From: Tubiluchus corallicola
Taxonomy: Eukaryota > Priapulida > Priapulimorpha > Priapulimorphida > Tubiluchidae
DNA: 64,000 nt
Assembly: GCA_030141605.1 (NCBI GenBank)
Contig: JAQGDQ010000017.1
Location: 121,001-185,000 of the forward strand
Direction of reading: 5' to 3'
A model generated the notes under the pieces. The model had not been told where the DNA came from. It ran no database searches and was given only the letters and a program-made list of their open reading frames with translations. The position numbers were made by a program, and so were the translations under genes. This document shows positions 11,669 to 25,085 of the stretch, one piece after another. Each line of letters begins with the position of its first letter. Position 1 is the stretch's first letter.

Positions 11669-14600
11669 GTATGCGTTAAACTTGAGTTCGTTCTATCGTT
11701 ACTGTATATATTTAAGATAAATTAGGCTTATTTTGCTTCATTTAACTGAATTAAGGCAGTAACAGCAAAGCACTCCTTTCTATACTAGGTAGTATTAGTA
11801 TAGTAACGAGTAGCTTAATCGTTATATTTAGGTAGCAAAAAATCAAGTAACGTGATTTCAATTGATTTTTCTTTTCAATTTGAACTGCTTTTATTTCAGG
11901 AGCATTCATACTGGCATGGAAAAACATGGGATTGTTCCAGATGTTGTTGATACCATGTGCCCAAATGTAGTTGAGGTAATTTTGCCTTTTCATTTTTGCC
12001 TATTAGATGTGCTTAGCGTCACGAAAAATTTCCTTCATTTCAGTTTACGTAGTGCTTGGGCCTAGTAAAAGTAGTAGAAACTTGCAAGAAAAGTATCCAT
12101 ACCCAATGGCTATTTTCTGACAGATTAAAGAAATTAAAAAATTTTCAAAACAATACACTGATCATGTTTAAACATGATAGTTGTTATTTAGATTGATCTG
12201 TTTTTTGGTATAATCGTTAAGTCTTAAGCTGAAGAACTGAATTATGATAACACGTAGCAACAGACTGAATGACTGAAAGATCAGTCTATGCTATATAACA
12301 TCATACATTATGGAAGTTCTATAGGTAATGCTGCTACTTGTAAACAAATATAAGGAGATGAAATGTTAAATCTAGACCATTAGATTTGTGCAGATTAATA
12401 TTCAGAATGTCAGAATGATGAAACACACAAAAGGACCCAAACATCTTGTAGCCTATTCGATCGCTTTTCTTTATAGCTGTAGAACTTTTTGCTAGCCAAG
12501 TGCTCAAAAAGTGCCACACATGTATTTTTGTAAGGTGGTAGTAGGGCAAAATAAAAAAATCAAGTGTGTTTTCTCTCAATTGTTTTTGTCTTGTTATTTT
12601 TTTACATGGCAGATGTAGTAAATATTAGCTAACAAGACGTGTTCAAGTGTAGCTGAGAAGACAGGAGCATCTGTAATTTTTGGTAATAAACTGATATTAA
12701 ATTTTTTTTCTCTTTTGTTATTTTAGGTTTCTTACGGAGATAATAAAGTTGATATGGGCAACGAACTTACTCCTACTCAAGTATGTGTTTAGAGTTGATG
12801 ATGATTTTTGAACTTTCAGTCACTCTCTCAAGTTTCATACTTTCAAGTTTCGAGGCCTGCCATATGTTCATCTAAATCTGACATAATGTTAACAAATAGA
12901 AACTTATCTTCGAGTCTAATAACATGACATCTGACATAAGATAGAATACATACTTAAAATGTTTTCTGCAATGAGTGACTTTTATATATTACCTTGCATG
13001 GTTTAAACATTTCGTTGTGCACAATAGCATAAAAGAAGCACCTCTATGCCATTATTCTACAATGCCAGTGCTTATCTGGATAAACCTACTTAAACAAATA
13101 TATGTAAAAGTAAAGATACTAATATTAAATAAATTTTGGAGAATTAAATTGTAACGTCCTGGTTAACGTGGGATGGTCGTTTTAAGATACTCTTCACTAA
13201 ACACAGCTACTTAAAGTGCATAATTCAAGAACTCTGTTTAGCTTCAGAAGCATTAGCAATTTTGATAGTTTTGCCCAATAAAACAGCATTGTAATTATTC
13301 ACCACTTACAGAACTTGCGCAAAAATATTCACTAGTTTGTCAGCACGAGTGATCGTCCTTTGACTGACCTGTGACCACTAATTAAGGCTGAAGTCAAAAA
13401 GAAAAAAAGCAGAGTCAGAAATTTTTTCAGAACTGATCTAAATGAAAATTGTTGTGCATTCATTTGTTAAACTAAGGGATTGCAAATGTAGATCAGACAT
13501 CTGTTTTTTTCTATTGTTGGCAGTATGATAAGAAATGGGTAAAGGAGGCTGTGTGAGGTGTGTTTCAGGTTCCCTTAAAAGTCATTTAAAGACTCAATAA
13601 ACAGATACCAGAAACAAGTACAGTCAACCCTCGTTAAACTGGACTTTATTGGGGGGGGTGGTCCGGTTTAACCGATTGTCCGATATGCCTATATATGGTC
13701 TATATTATGCAGGAATAATCACCTTAATAAGGCATATATACATTCCACTATATACTATACTGTATATTACTTTAAAATAGGTAACCTGTGAGCATAAAGA
13801 AATTATTTTTCACTTGAAACGCAGAGCACTAGCGAGTGCTTTCGATGGGGTAAGCAAACTGAATTTTGGCGGGAATCGTAGCAGCCTGGGCGGCACCGCG
13901 AGCCGCTTCGGCCCGTCAATGGCTCGTGCTGAGTTGGTAGGCTGTGTTGTGTTTAGCGCTCCGGCTAACGGGGTCCAGTTTAACGAGGGTCGACTGTATA
14001 CTATTCTAGAAGTATTAAACATGTATCACAAATTCTGTCCCAAAATATACTATCCACAGTATTTGCAGTAGAGTAACTTAAACTAAAGCACCTTGAAATT
14101 TATTGGAGTCAAAACTGTCTATCATATGTTTTTGGTGATACCAATTCAATGCACGTCTGGCGTTGCTTAACTTGAAATTTGGTCCACCATGTCGAGAACT
14201 TGTATTGCAACATTCTGCTACATGTGCGCAAAGCACATAGTGAAAGAATACTTACTTATATAAAACTTTTATATCACGCATATATAATTTTTTAAATTTT
14301 ATATAGTAGAGCTACCTGGTAAGTTATGAAATGTTACTGTCAATTTAGACTAATTTATTTTTCTCATTTTGATTGTATTTAGTGCCTCTGCAATATAGAT
14401 GCGATTAGCATTTCGATTGCTTTCTTGTTTTTAATAGGTTCAGAAGCCACCTACCCACATCAGCTACCCAGTTGAGTCCGGGGCTACGTACACTGTCATC
14501 TTGACAGGTAAACTTTGATTGTTGATATCGTAAGTTCCTTTTGCTTCTAAATTCTTTCTTAAGTGTTGCCTAAATTTTGTTACTATATAGTGAACTCGGT

Positions 14601-17600
14601 GAAACCAAATATTATTCACTGTCATAACTAGAGAAATATTCCAAATAAAATGTAAATTCTGTGCATAAGTAGAAATTCCACAGATTCTAAAGATTGGGTC
14701 CCAAAAAATGGCAAACATGCTAGGACAAAATGCTTAAAGCTGTTACATAAGTGTGAGATTAAAAAGAAAACACTGAAGTACCGCTGCAACTTCTAGTGAG
14801 AATTATTAAAATAAGCCGAGAAAATTTAAAATTTGGCATTGTTTTGCCATATTCGTGGTTACCCAAGATTACCATTGTGTTGGGTCAGCTTTAATTATAA
14901 AAAACTTTGCCAGTTATCTTTGAGTATCTAAAAATATTTCAAAACTCGCCAGCTAGGCCTTTTTACCTTTACAGCTAAGTTTCAGCATATTACACCCATT
15001 CTTCGTCATTTGCAATGGCTACCGATTGAACAACATGTTGAATTTAAGATACTACTACTTGTGTTTAAGGCGCTTCATGGCGAGTCACCTGATTCAATTT
15101 GTGACAATTCGTCCAACAAATTCATACCAGTATAGTCTTATATCAAATGATGGTCTTTTGCTGAGGGTTCCTAGAGTGCGCTGTTAAACTATGAGGGATA
15201 GGTTATTTGCTGTTGCAGGACCAACTCTATGGAACAGCCTGTCTATCCACATTAGGAGGGAACAGCCTGTCTATCCACATCAGGACACTTGGGCACTCTC
15301 GAACACTAATACTATTACAATACAGATTAAAACGTACTTATTTAAAATAGCATACAATCTTTGAAGTAATCAAATTTTGTTTTGTCATTATATGCTTGTA
15401 TTTTGAGAATCTGTGTGTTTTTTATGTATTTACTTATTGTAATTTTATGAAATCTTGTAGGATTACTGTTTAATCTTGTAAACCTCTTTTAAGTCGGTCA
15501 TGATGATTTTAGATATCTTTGCGAAGCGTCTTTGAATATTGTCAGTTGTGCTGTCTATAGATTTAGATACTATACAAAATAAATATCATTATTATTAAAA
15601 TCACAATCACATAGCAAGTGTGCTTACATATTTCCAGATCCCGATGCACCAAGCAGGAATAATCCGAAATTTCGTGAATGGGTCCACTGGATGGTTGGGA
15701 ACATTCCGGGAAGCGACGTAAACAAAGGAGAAACGCTTTCTGAATATGTCGGCGCTGGACCACCAAATGGAACTGGTATAAGTGCATTTCTATATTTATA
15801 CCTTATACATTTCAATATTTTTAACACTGCGTTTGTATATTTTAAGCTAAATTTGCTTTAAAGTTATTGCTTCTATTGGGGGCATAACTTTAAATGCGAT
15901 TACACCCTGCAAATTTTTGCAATTTTTGTAAAGCTTGACTTATTGTTAGGTCTGTGATTTTCTACTGAACATAAAATGAAATCTAGGTGCTATAAGGAGC
16001 AGCTATATGAAGTTTAGAATTTACACGATAAAAAAGGTAAAAATCACAAACCATGCATTACTTTGTTTTAGTGAGTTATTAATAGTATTTAGTGGTTAAA
16101 TTTATAGCTTAAATTTTTGGATGTTTTTAAGAAGTAAATCAGTGTAAGAATTTATCTTGTTTTTTGAAAGTACATTAATCGAAGTATCACAATTTCATTG
16201 CACTGATCATCGTTATTTTGCTTACATTCTGCTTTATTGTATTATCGTTTATTACAATGCACTCAACATGCTAATGTAATGTAATTGTAATGTACTTTTA
16301 ATATTCTAATGTAAATGGACATAATATGAATATGACCATGTTCGTCAATATCTTCATTATCATCACCGTCATCATTATTAGATACTAGATTGTTTAGTAC
16401 AATTTTGTTAACGCTGTTACATTTTAAGTCTAAATTTTGTTTTTGAATTTATAGCTCTTTTTGAATATGTCTCTTTTCTTGAATGTTTTGCTGTTTTGCT
16501 GACTGTAAACAAGTAGCATTACATCTCCTTGATGATATTATATGCAGTCATATATTTCTGGTTTACAATTTTATTAATTTCTAGAATATAAATATTTGTT
16601 TTTTTGCTGTTTTAGGATTACATCGATATGTGTATTTAGTTTACAAGCAACCAGCGAAAGTGAGTTTCAAATGGAAGCACTTAACAAACAGGTGTTTAAA
16701 TTTGGCTATACTTTGTAGTTCAGTTTACTAGCTGTTTGTACTAGCTTTTGTAACAATTTGTTCTTCCAAAGAACACTAACTTGATACGCTCGCTCAGTAG
16801 ACTGCTGTGTTTAATCTTATAGATGTACTTCTGGAGCGATATTACAGTCTTCTATCCTGTCGTACAAAGTAGCTTATTTGCCATTCTTCTGAAAAACATT
16901 TCAGAATTCTTTTTTCCCAAATAAAAATGAACGGCCATAGAGATGGTTTTTGACATTTTTGATCTTTCAACTTTTCTTGCAGGACCCATCATCGTTTCCT
17001 TATATCTGATGAGGGCTTCTGCAAGAGGAGTTGGAACATTATGATTAAAAAATTTTCAATCATCTCTATAGGCGTTCATTTTTACTCGTGTTAACTTGAG
17101 AAGTGTCAATCTGTCTAATGAATTCTTGTGTGTATTTGAGTATTAGTGCATATTTTTTACTTGGTCGAAGAAAAGTACTTTGCCTTTACTCAGTAATTTT
17201 ATGAGCAAGAATTGTGATATGACAGTAAAAATTTTTGGTACCGGCATTCTTGATTTTGCACTGTATTTGCTTGATCTTGTAGTGACATGGATGTTCACAG
17301 TTTTGACCACTACAGCAGCAATACTACAGCCCTAAATTGTCAGATGTGGAAACATCTATGATGTTGCGCCATTTAGCCTGCTTACTAGTTATTATCATAA
17401 ATTTTCATTGAAGTGTCGTATAGGCGAATCTGATCTGCTATTTAGCAGGCAGTTAAGTTCCAACATTTTTAAAAAAGGGAACGAAGACTTGTGCATCTCT
17501 ACCAAAAGCTGGAATCTCAGACATGTTAAATGTTGGCTTTCTCTTTTTTGGATTGCGGAAAACACTTTATTGCATTGCCAGAATCTAACACTGTTTATCC

Positions 17601-17980
17601 ATTTATAGGTTTAAAGATAACACCTTTTCATTTTTATTCCGGAGATTTAAGTTACACATGGTTTGATTATAGTGTTAAATTGGCAGCACACTGCATGATA
17701 ATGCTTCCTAACAGAACTAAAGTACTCATTTAGTTTGTGAAAGTTTGATCATTGTGTTATCAGACAAGAATATAAACAACTAAATGCCTATTTCAGCTAG
17801 ATGATCAGTGATTATAATTTCCTAATTGTTTCACATAGGTCTGGCGATGGGCGTGGCAAATTTAAAGCAAAAAAGTTTGCGGCTGATCACAGCTTGGGTG
17901 AACCGATTGCGTGCAACATGTTTCAGGCACAGTGGGACAACTACGTACCAAAACTGTACGAACAATTGTCCGGAAAGTAA
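11556..17980 (+). CDS. PEBP1-like: Phosphatidylethanolamine-binding protein (PEBP/RKIP family)
   Basis: Exons: 11556-11668 (optional coding), 11900-11975, 12727-12780, 14438-14507, 15638-15775, 16616-16691 and 17839-17980 (stop TAA 17978-17980); all phases agree. From ATG 11916 the protein is 179 residues, close to the ~187 of vertebrate PEBP1. From ATG 11556 it is 222. Family signatures are intact: ELTPTQ, the ligand-site block DPDAPSR with [29 protein letters not shown], and an ending [12 protein letters not shown] nearly identical to mammalian RKIP. PEBPs bind phosphatidylethanolamine-type anionic ligands, and RKIP restrains Raf/MAPK signalling; that role here is inference. One oddity: the segment before the NRSGD motif has the usual length, but a basic FKWK stands where CDEP is normally found. 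Confidence 0.93.
13621..13996. mobile_element. pogo/Tigger-type MITE (376 bp)
   Basis: Terminal inverted repeats match at 23 of 24 positions. The left end starts CAGTCAACCCTCGTTAAACT and the right end reads the same inverted apart from G for A at position 6. TA dinucleotides flank both ends (13619-13620, 13997-13998), as in the Tc1/mariner group; the CAGT...CCCTCGTTA end resembles pogo/Tigger termini. There is no transposase frame, so it is non-autonomous. It sits in the PEBP intron 12781-14437, and its GC-rich right half stands out. Confidence 0.85.
14980..15598 (+). mobile_element. 5'-truncated LINE fragment (CR1/L2-like), decayed
   Basis: Broken frames spell the C-terminal end of a non-LTR reverse-transcriptase protein: [32 protein letters not shown], then after frame changes LLLRVPRVR and [18 protein letters not shown] stop and frameshifts interrupt it, and a short internal duplication repeats GGAACAGCCTGTCTATCCAC at about 15231-15282. 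The 3' tail ends in AAATAAATATCATTATTATT. It lies in the PEBP intron between exons 14438-14507 and 15638-15775, ending 40 bases before the second. Confidence 0.8.
15776..16615. other. PEBP intron, nothing recognised
   Basis: AT-rich intron between the DPDAPSR exon and the LHRYVYLVY exon. Only short AATGTAATGTAATTG-like runs near 16270-16310 stand out. Confidence 0.4.
16922..17084. repeat. Short inverted-repeat element (163 bp)
   Basis: The left end TAAAAATGAACGGCCATAGA pairs with the inverted right end (TAAAAATGAACGCCTATAGA when inverted); 18 of 20 bases agree and the match continues as GATG. It lies in the last PEBP intron (16692-17838) and looks like a small MITE. Confidence 0.6.
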
Positions 17981-18053
17981 AAATTGTCAGTATAATGACA
18001 AGTATGGCATATTTTTGAAAATCTATTTTCATATTTGCAGTGATTTAGCACAT

Positions 18054-18059
18054 AATAAA
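18054..18059 (+). terminator. Poly(A) signal of the PEBP gene
   Basis: AATAAA lies 74 bases after the stop. A second AATAAA at 19072-19077 would give a longer 3' UTR. Confidence 0.5.
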
Positions 18060-20362
18060 GTTTCTAAATAGTTGGTCAGTGTCAGATAAGGCAAATGGAG
18101 CTGACAATTTGAAAAATGATAGAAAGTAGCAATTCCTTAAATTAGCTATGTTTCAAGTAAGTTTCAAGCAAATTTGGGAACATTTAATTTTTAGTCGTAT
18201 TTATAATATTTGTGTCTTTAAGAACTAGTCTACTTAGGTATGGACTGCACATTATGTTCATTTTATAGTTGAAAGGTTTAGTGACTTTTAGATAAAAACT
18301 TGTTCCCAAGTTTTTAAACTGGTGTATTAGTGGCATATTACTTTTTTGAACTTTATTTTTAGAGAGTGAGCATACAGCATTAGGTCATTTTTGTATAAAC
18401 GATTTGTTCATGAAATATCTACCAAAGTTTTGTGTTTTCAGGTATATTAACAGTTAATTATTTAGTAATTGTGGTGTGTGCGATTGGCATCTCTTATTTT
18501 ACTTGAAACCTGGCATATTCTAGAATTAATTTGTGATTATGGCTGTCATTCATTTGCTTCTTGAACTTCAAGTTGAACTGAGCAAATATTTAGTGAGTTG
18601 GCTCAACTTTATTTGGTATTTGATGTTAACCAGGCTGTGAGAAGACACCTAAGCAGAAGTTACCGAGGAAAATGAGAATAAGTCATTATTACATCTGTAG
18701 TTTCTATGACAGAGGAAGACACTTTGAATCAGTCATACTGCAGCTTACATCATTGCTCATAGATTAAAATTTCTGAAAGCCTACTAGTTTTCACTTAGCA
18801 ATCTATGTGGGCCATTTCTGTCAAGCATCTTTAAAATACGATACATATTGATATGTATGATGTACTTGGATGTAGTAACCTAAGTAGCTTCTAGTACTAT
18901 ATGCCCTTACAGAATTATAGAACTGTTATCCCAGTGAATAACGAGGTATCCTGTATGCTTGGTGGATAGTATAACTTTTTCATTTCTCAATCTCAAGAAC
19001 ATTGTCACATTTTCCAACTTTATAGCATCTTCTTCATATGAAGTTGTTTGAATCATGAATTTATTATTTTGAATAAAGACTGTAATATATATATATATAT
19101 ATATATATTACATTTCCCTACTTGCGCTTCTGTTCCGACAGCTTAATGGTCCAAGGTTAGCTGCCACATACAATGCATTTTTTAATTCACTAGGAACTTC
19201 TTTAGTCAAACCAATTTTAGTGGCCTTATGGTCAGTTTCCATTCGCTATTTTAAGAAAAAAATAGGCTCTTTTTACTAGCAAATGCAAATGAGTAGTTCA
19301 TGCATTCTGAAGTGACTTTGCTTTGTAAGTTTGTTGATTTACACCATTTATGAGCTTGAAATCAAAGTGCTTGTTTGCTCAGTGAACATTTTGATGTTTT
19401 TGTTATTGCCGTGAATTTCTCCATTGATTAAATTTCGTTGATTAAAGGAATACTTTACTATTGTTTAACTTCTTCTTATCATAAATAAAACTAGTCAAAA
19501 AGTTTTTTTTCAAATATTGGTCATTGTTAACATTAGTTAATAGTTTATTTCACAAAATTTATAAGTAAACTGTTAAAACATACATAAAATGTAATTATTT
19601 TTAATTTTTATATAACATTTTAGTAAAAAACAGCATAATAATCAACAAAAGGTCGAGGTTCAACAAAAGAATAATCTAAATTGCATGCATTTATAAACAT
19701 GACACGTACACTTAAATTTCTCAGTAACTTACCATTTAGTACAAAATATTCTGTACAATACCAAATATTAAAACATTTACAATACACTTATTTAGTTCCG
19801 TTTTGTTCTACGACATACCTGTAATAAATAACTGCTTTGTTCCAAGATGCTATTTTGTTTGACAGTTTTGCTTTAAAAATAGAATTTGAGACATTTCTTT
19901 TTGTTTTAATTATTTCACAGACTTCATAATAATTTATGTACTTTGTTACATAATTTCCAATGTAATCTATACAACGCTGTGACTGAATGTCAGCAGGTTT
20001 GTTTGCTACATAATGACGATCTGCGGTAAACAAAAATGTTTAGATGTGTGATAGCATATAGCAAGTAATGTTTAATCTGTCGCTTAACAATTATGAGCAA
20101 AGTGTTAGTATGAAAATTCTCTCATAACTGGAACGTAAATTTTTATATTTGGTGTCTGACATAGATAGCTTCTTGTTTGTCATGTCAGACAGATATGAGA
20201 ATATACTACTAAATAAAAGTGTTCTGTCCCAACAGTTTGCAGTAATGCACATCAGTTTGAGAAACTGAGAGAGCACTAAGTAGCAGTTTTTGCCTTTTTA
20301 GGTCACTTTGTTGGTAAATTACTAGATGATTAATAACTAGTGCTACTACAGACAGCATTGCA

Positions 20363-20480
20363 GGACCTGGAACCGGTTTCACTAAGCCATCACTAAATTA
20401 ACAATGCCATTATTACACTCACTAAATTATAAGTAACAGTGTCGTTAACTTAGTGATGGCTTTACGAAACTGGGCCCTGG
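20363..20480. repeat. Foldback element with ~33 bp arms
   Basis: The left arm contains GTTTCACTAAGCCATCACTA, and the right arm inverted reads GTTTCGTAAAGCCATCACTA. With a loop of about 45 bases the unit forms an imperfect hairpin. No target duplication was settled. Confidence 0.65.
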
Positions 20481-23092
20481 TCGTATTTGTTGTGTGTGTG
20501 ATCAGTTCTACATGTTTTTATGTTTTAACATGCAGGCGTACAAAATCACATTGTTCAGGTTTGTGTTGCTTAATGTCTTGACTCAAGCATATCTTCTTTA
20601 CTGCTTGTAGGTGATATTCTGTACTGTTGTTTTCCTGTAAAATTATCTAAGCAACAAACATTTTTCACTTTTTCTGAGAAGCAAATTTTCTCAGCTTCGT
20701 TGAATAAATTTTGTAGAGTTCTGTGATACAGTTGGCAGGTAATTTCTTCCTGATAGATGCATGTTCTCACATACTCTGATTCGACTGCACTTTTCAGCTT
20801 CATAACTTGTGGACACAATTTCAAAATAGTTGATTAGTACCAAGACGTTTTATGTTCATCTTTCTAGCCTTACATCAGCACTGTGATTCTTGCTGTTGCC
20901 AATGATGAAGTAGCTTGATATTCGATGTAAAAACGTAAGAACAGCAACTTATGTTTGATGCATATGTTCTTGGAGTAATCACACAGTGTCATCGTTTTGG
21001 AATGTAAAAATGACAAGACTAAGCGTGTGTCCGAAGGCTCATTTCGAATCAGTCTTGAATCCATAAGTTAATTATATGGCACTACTTCATACATTGCTAA
21101 TTTGATATGTCATTTAGATTTTTAAATCAAGCAGAGCGTAGGACTTGTGCAAAAACTTTTGGTCTCCTCATTTTTGTATCAAACTTGAGTGTGTGTGTAC
21201 CCGGAGTAAGTCATATGATCGGACATGCCATCAATGCCCACTGCCTGGGAAGGTGACCCATAGTACTGAAATTATAATACAGTTTACTGAGAATAGAATA
21301 TTACAATAACTATGAATTAGAGAAACTTCAAAAGCCATCGAGTTTGTCGAATGTTGCCACAGTGCATTAAACAATCTTTTACTGTTAGAACTTTGGGAGT
21401 GAATTTGTACCTGTGATTTAGTGTAACATGGACAGAGTATCAGATGAATGGGACTACTATAAATGAATAATTTTTGTTTAAGTTTCACATATTAGTATAG
21501 TAGAGCATTAGAGCCTTTCTATGCCTACATCCTGAAAAGGGTGTAATGCAGAAATTGTCAATCTGCCAGTTGGATAACTTTTATATGTCCCAGCATTTGA
21601 TAAACTGACATCCAACTATCAGCAGCAAAATTCATTTATACTGAATATTAGCCTTTTATGGAAAATGAGTTTGCAATTCAGTTTTTATCAGCTATGCTAC
21701 ATAGAACTCTGATACACCTACTAGGCAAAATATTGACTTGGTATGAATTCAACTATACTCCAGTTTCATGGTGGTTTAACTGATTTTTGGGTGAAACATT
21801 ACTAGACGACTGATGTGATAGGAAGGGCTAATTTTGGTTAGTGGTTAGTAGTCACTTGTGCCATCAGTACTATTCGGTAACCATTAGTGTGAAATAGCAA
21901 AAATTAACTATGATATTGTAACAGAAACAGTTCATTTCAAATCCTATAGATTCAGTGAATAAAGAGCAGCTTTTAATCAACTTACCGTTGTCGTTATTCG
22001 TCCGTTCTCGTTGTCGGGGTTACCTTGTATGGAAAATTGCATTTTCTGCCTCAAGGCATTTGATAAAGTTTGCTGTAAATTAAACAAGTCTGTTTTAAAC
22101 GAATTTGGAGGTTTGTAAATTTAAAAACTCTGCGCAAGGTCTAAACTAATGGATTGTTAGTGTTTGAATTGCGTGGATACTTTGCTGGACACCAGTCTGA
22201 ATTGAGTGGGCACTTTCCTGGACAACAAAGGTGTCAAAAAAGTGTTCAGTAGTAGATGCAAGCCAGATCAAATTTCAGGAGATCAAAGGTTAGTCTGTTT
22301 TAAAATTGCAAACATGAAAATTAGTAATTAGAAAGTATTCAACTTGTTTAAAAATCAAAAGATGGATGAATGTGATGAAGGGATGATTTTTGAGCATCCT
22401 TCTAGAAAATGAAAATCCATTTTATTATCAGGTGAGTATCAGGAATTTTTCCTAAAAAAGCAAATTGCTAATTTTAGTTAAACTGCCCTTTTAAAAAAGA
22501 ATATTAAATTTAACAGAGAGGAGAGATGCTTAAATTCTAGATGTTACTGTTTTTCTGAAGCATATTTAAGACACTAACCCTAGTTGTCTTGAGCTTTTAT
22601 ATGTGTTTGCAAGATGGCCTCTGTAGGATTGCTAATGAAATACCAAGAGCTACAAAACTGGTGCTGTTTTTAACATTTTTATTAGTCCTAGTGTTTTATG
22701 TCATCTTATGCAAAAAAGTAAGAAAAGGGGTCAAATTCTGGGTGTGACATCCATTTTGTTTTTCTTTTTCAGAAATAGTCTTGCACCTGACAAGAACCAA
22801 GTACTCGGCATGTCTCATTTTAGTTCTAAACAATGGGCAGAATGCGCGATTCTGGTCTGAAAAGTATTTGCAGTTTGCTGATATACGTAGAGCTAAAATT
22901 TTTGTCCACACTGAGACAGGAATTTTTTAAGGTTTTCCAAACAAACCATTTCTTTTGCCTGGATGTGTGACCAAAATTTTTAGATTGCTCTCTTGACTAA
23001 CAGATACTACAGATAATTGGCCGCTCTTGTGATTGAAGTTGGATAACTGGTTGTTCTGTGCTCATTTAAAAGTCTGCTGTTACCACCTATTA

Positions 23093-23562
23093 CCGTATTT
23101 TCCCATGTATAAGAGACCCTTGTGTATAAGAGACCCCTTCAATTTTTAGGCAAAAATTCTGGAAAAAAGTTTTTTGGTAATGAATAGGCTTAGGCTGACT
23201 CATCTCGTTGACCTCTGCCGACGTATCAATGACGTCGACGGGCATGCAGAGAGCTTATGCAGATGCGTTGATTGTCTGCAGAACAATCGATTTCTCTCCA
23301 ATACCAAAGAGACATTTAAAAAATAATAACTTACCCGGTACATTAATTTTATCATTAGAATTTAGCCATGGAGAAGATTTATTGAAAGGAAACTATAATT
23401 ATTCGAAATAAAACAGTTGTAGAGCACTTATTTCTTTAAAATCATTAGTGTCACAATTTATGCATCTTATTGAAAAGACTTACTCCCATGTATAAGAGAC
23501 CCCCTGTTTTTAAAGTGAAAATTCTGAGCAAAAAAGGGTCTCTTATACGCGGGAAAATACGG
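23093..23562. mobile_element. TA-flanked MITE with internal GTATAAGAGACCC repeats (470 bp)
   Basis: The left end CCGTATTTTCCCATGTATAA and the inverted right end CCGTATTTTCCCGCGTATAA match except at two bases, and the match extends through GAGACCC. TA flanks each side (23091-23092, 23563-23564). GTATAAGAGACCC occurs three times in the same direction (near 23106, 23123 and 23490) besides the inverted end. No transposase frame; superfamily not assigned. Confidence 0.8.
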
Positions 23563-24903
23563 TATACATGACCAAAATTAAAATGAAACTCCAGTTGATA
23601 GCTGGAATTATGTGTTGTAGCATGCAAGAGTATTTATGCATTTATTTTAGTGTGACAACAATTTGTATGACTTCTTTCCTCTGCTAATCAGATGGCGCTT
23701 GCATAAGTTGGCTTTCAAGTATCTTTATGTAAAGTCTTACACAGCAATAATGCATTGGGGTTGTGGATTGCTTTTTTGTCCTTTAACAAAATTACAATAC
23801 TCCTAGGTGAATCTACAGAATTAGCTAAGGTAATATAGTTGTTTATTACTTTTGCATGTAGAGTCTTGATTGATGAACCAGATAACTGTGTGAATGTCAA
23901 GAAACTGCCCATAACTAGCATGCAAGAACTGAGGTAAACTATGTATAGTAAGAAACAAAAAAAAGACGCACAACATGTAAAAATAGCATAAATGTCGCCA
24001 TTTTTATTTAAACATCACAACGTTCTTAGAAAAGCACAGTATTAACGCAACGTTTTCTTTTTATTTATACAGTAACTATGTACATGTTGGTAGAAAAGCC
24101 TGCTAACATTTGTGCTATCAATACATTCTAGGTAGTGAAAGACACGTCACAAGCATGAATAGAGAATGCACAGTTTGCAAACAAGAGCAATTACTCATAA
24201 AAGAATGCAGTTGCAAAGAAGATAGTGACAGAACAATTGAGAAATTTTACAAGACCTATTAGAGTCATGCGAAAAAATTTATATTCAGAAAGACGGAACA
24301 TGAGTCCCGATTCCACCCCGATTTTTGGGTGAATGAGTTTGATTTTTCAGAAACGTGGTTTGATCAAATGAGATCAGAAGTGAGCAAATTGTGATTTCAC
24401 AGAATGTTTTTCTGCTATTCTTGATAAGAAAGAGAGTATTAAGTTACCGAGTGTAGGGCTCACTAATTAGAACACATGATTATGTAAAAACATTTTTCAT
24501 TAAGCATCCAATAAATCAAAGTTTGATATTAATGGACTAAATAATTGTCAAAACCAGAGTGCAAAGATAATATATTCATCCCATTTCTATTGTAATGCAT
24601 AGCTGTAGATGACTATAGATCAACAGTAGATATAGTAAAACATAACAAAACAATTTCAAGCACACGATGCAATTCATAGATACAGTAAACAACTAAACAC
24701 ATTCTAATATTTGTTAGATTACTAACACTAGTAACTTTCCCTGCAATGGTAGCAGAATCTTGACAATATAAAGCATTGTTAATTGTTATAAATGTCAGAA
24801 TATGACTAACAGTTATATAGAATAGGCAACTTTTCATAAAATACTGCAGAGAATAAACTTCTCTTGCGCAGAATTGACGGAAACTAGGAACGGTGATCTT
24901 TTA

Positions 24904-25085
24904 TGGCGCATTCAAACATAGAGACTTCTCTTGCAACTTGTTGCGCAACTTCTCTCTTAGAGTAAAGTTGCACATGTGAAAACAGCTTGGCAACTTCTCT
25001 AGTAACTTATTGCAAACTCAGTGAGAGTTGCTGAGAGTTAACGTGCACAATAAATTGCGAAAGAAGTCTATGTATGAACGCACCA
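24904..25085. mobile_element. Harbinger-type MITE (182 bp)
   Basis: The left end TGGCGCATTCAAACATAGA pairs with the inverted right end TGGTGCGTTCATACATAGA, and both continue to ACTTCT. TTA is duplicated on each side (24901-24903, 25086-25088). A 3 bp TTA/TAA duplication is the mark of PIF/Harbinger elements. The interior repeats CAACTTCTCT and TTGC motifs. Confidence 0.7.

Noticed and set aside
13810-14071. Overlapping frames on both strands in the PEBP intron
   Set aside because: They fall in the GC-rich half of the MITE and have no transposase motif.
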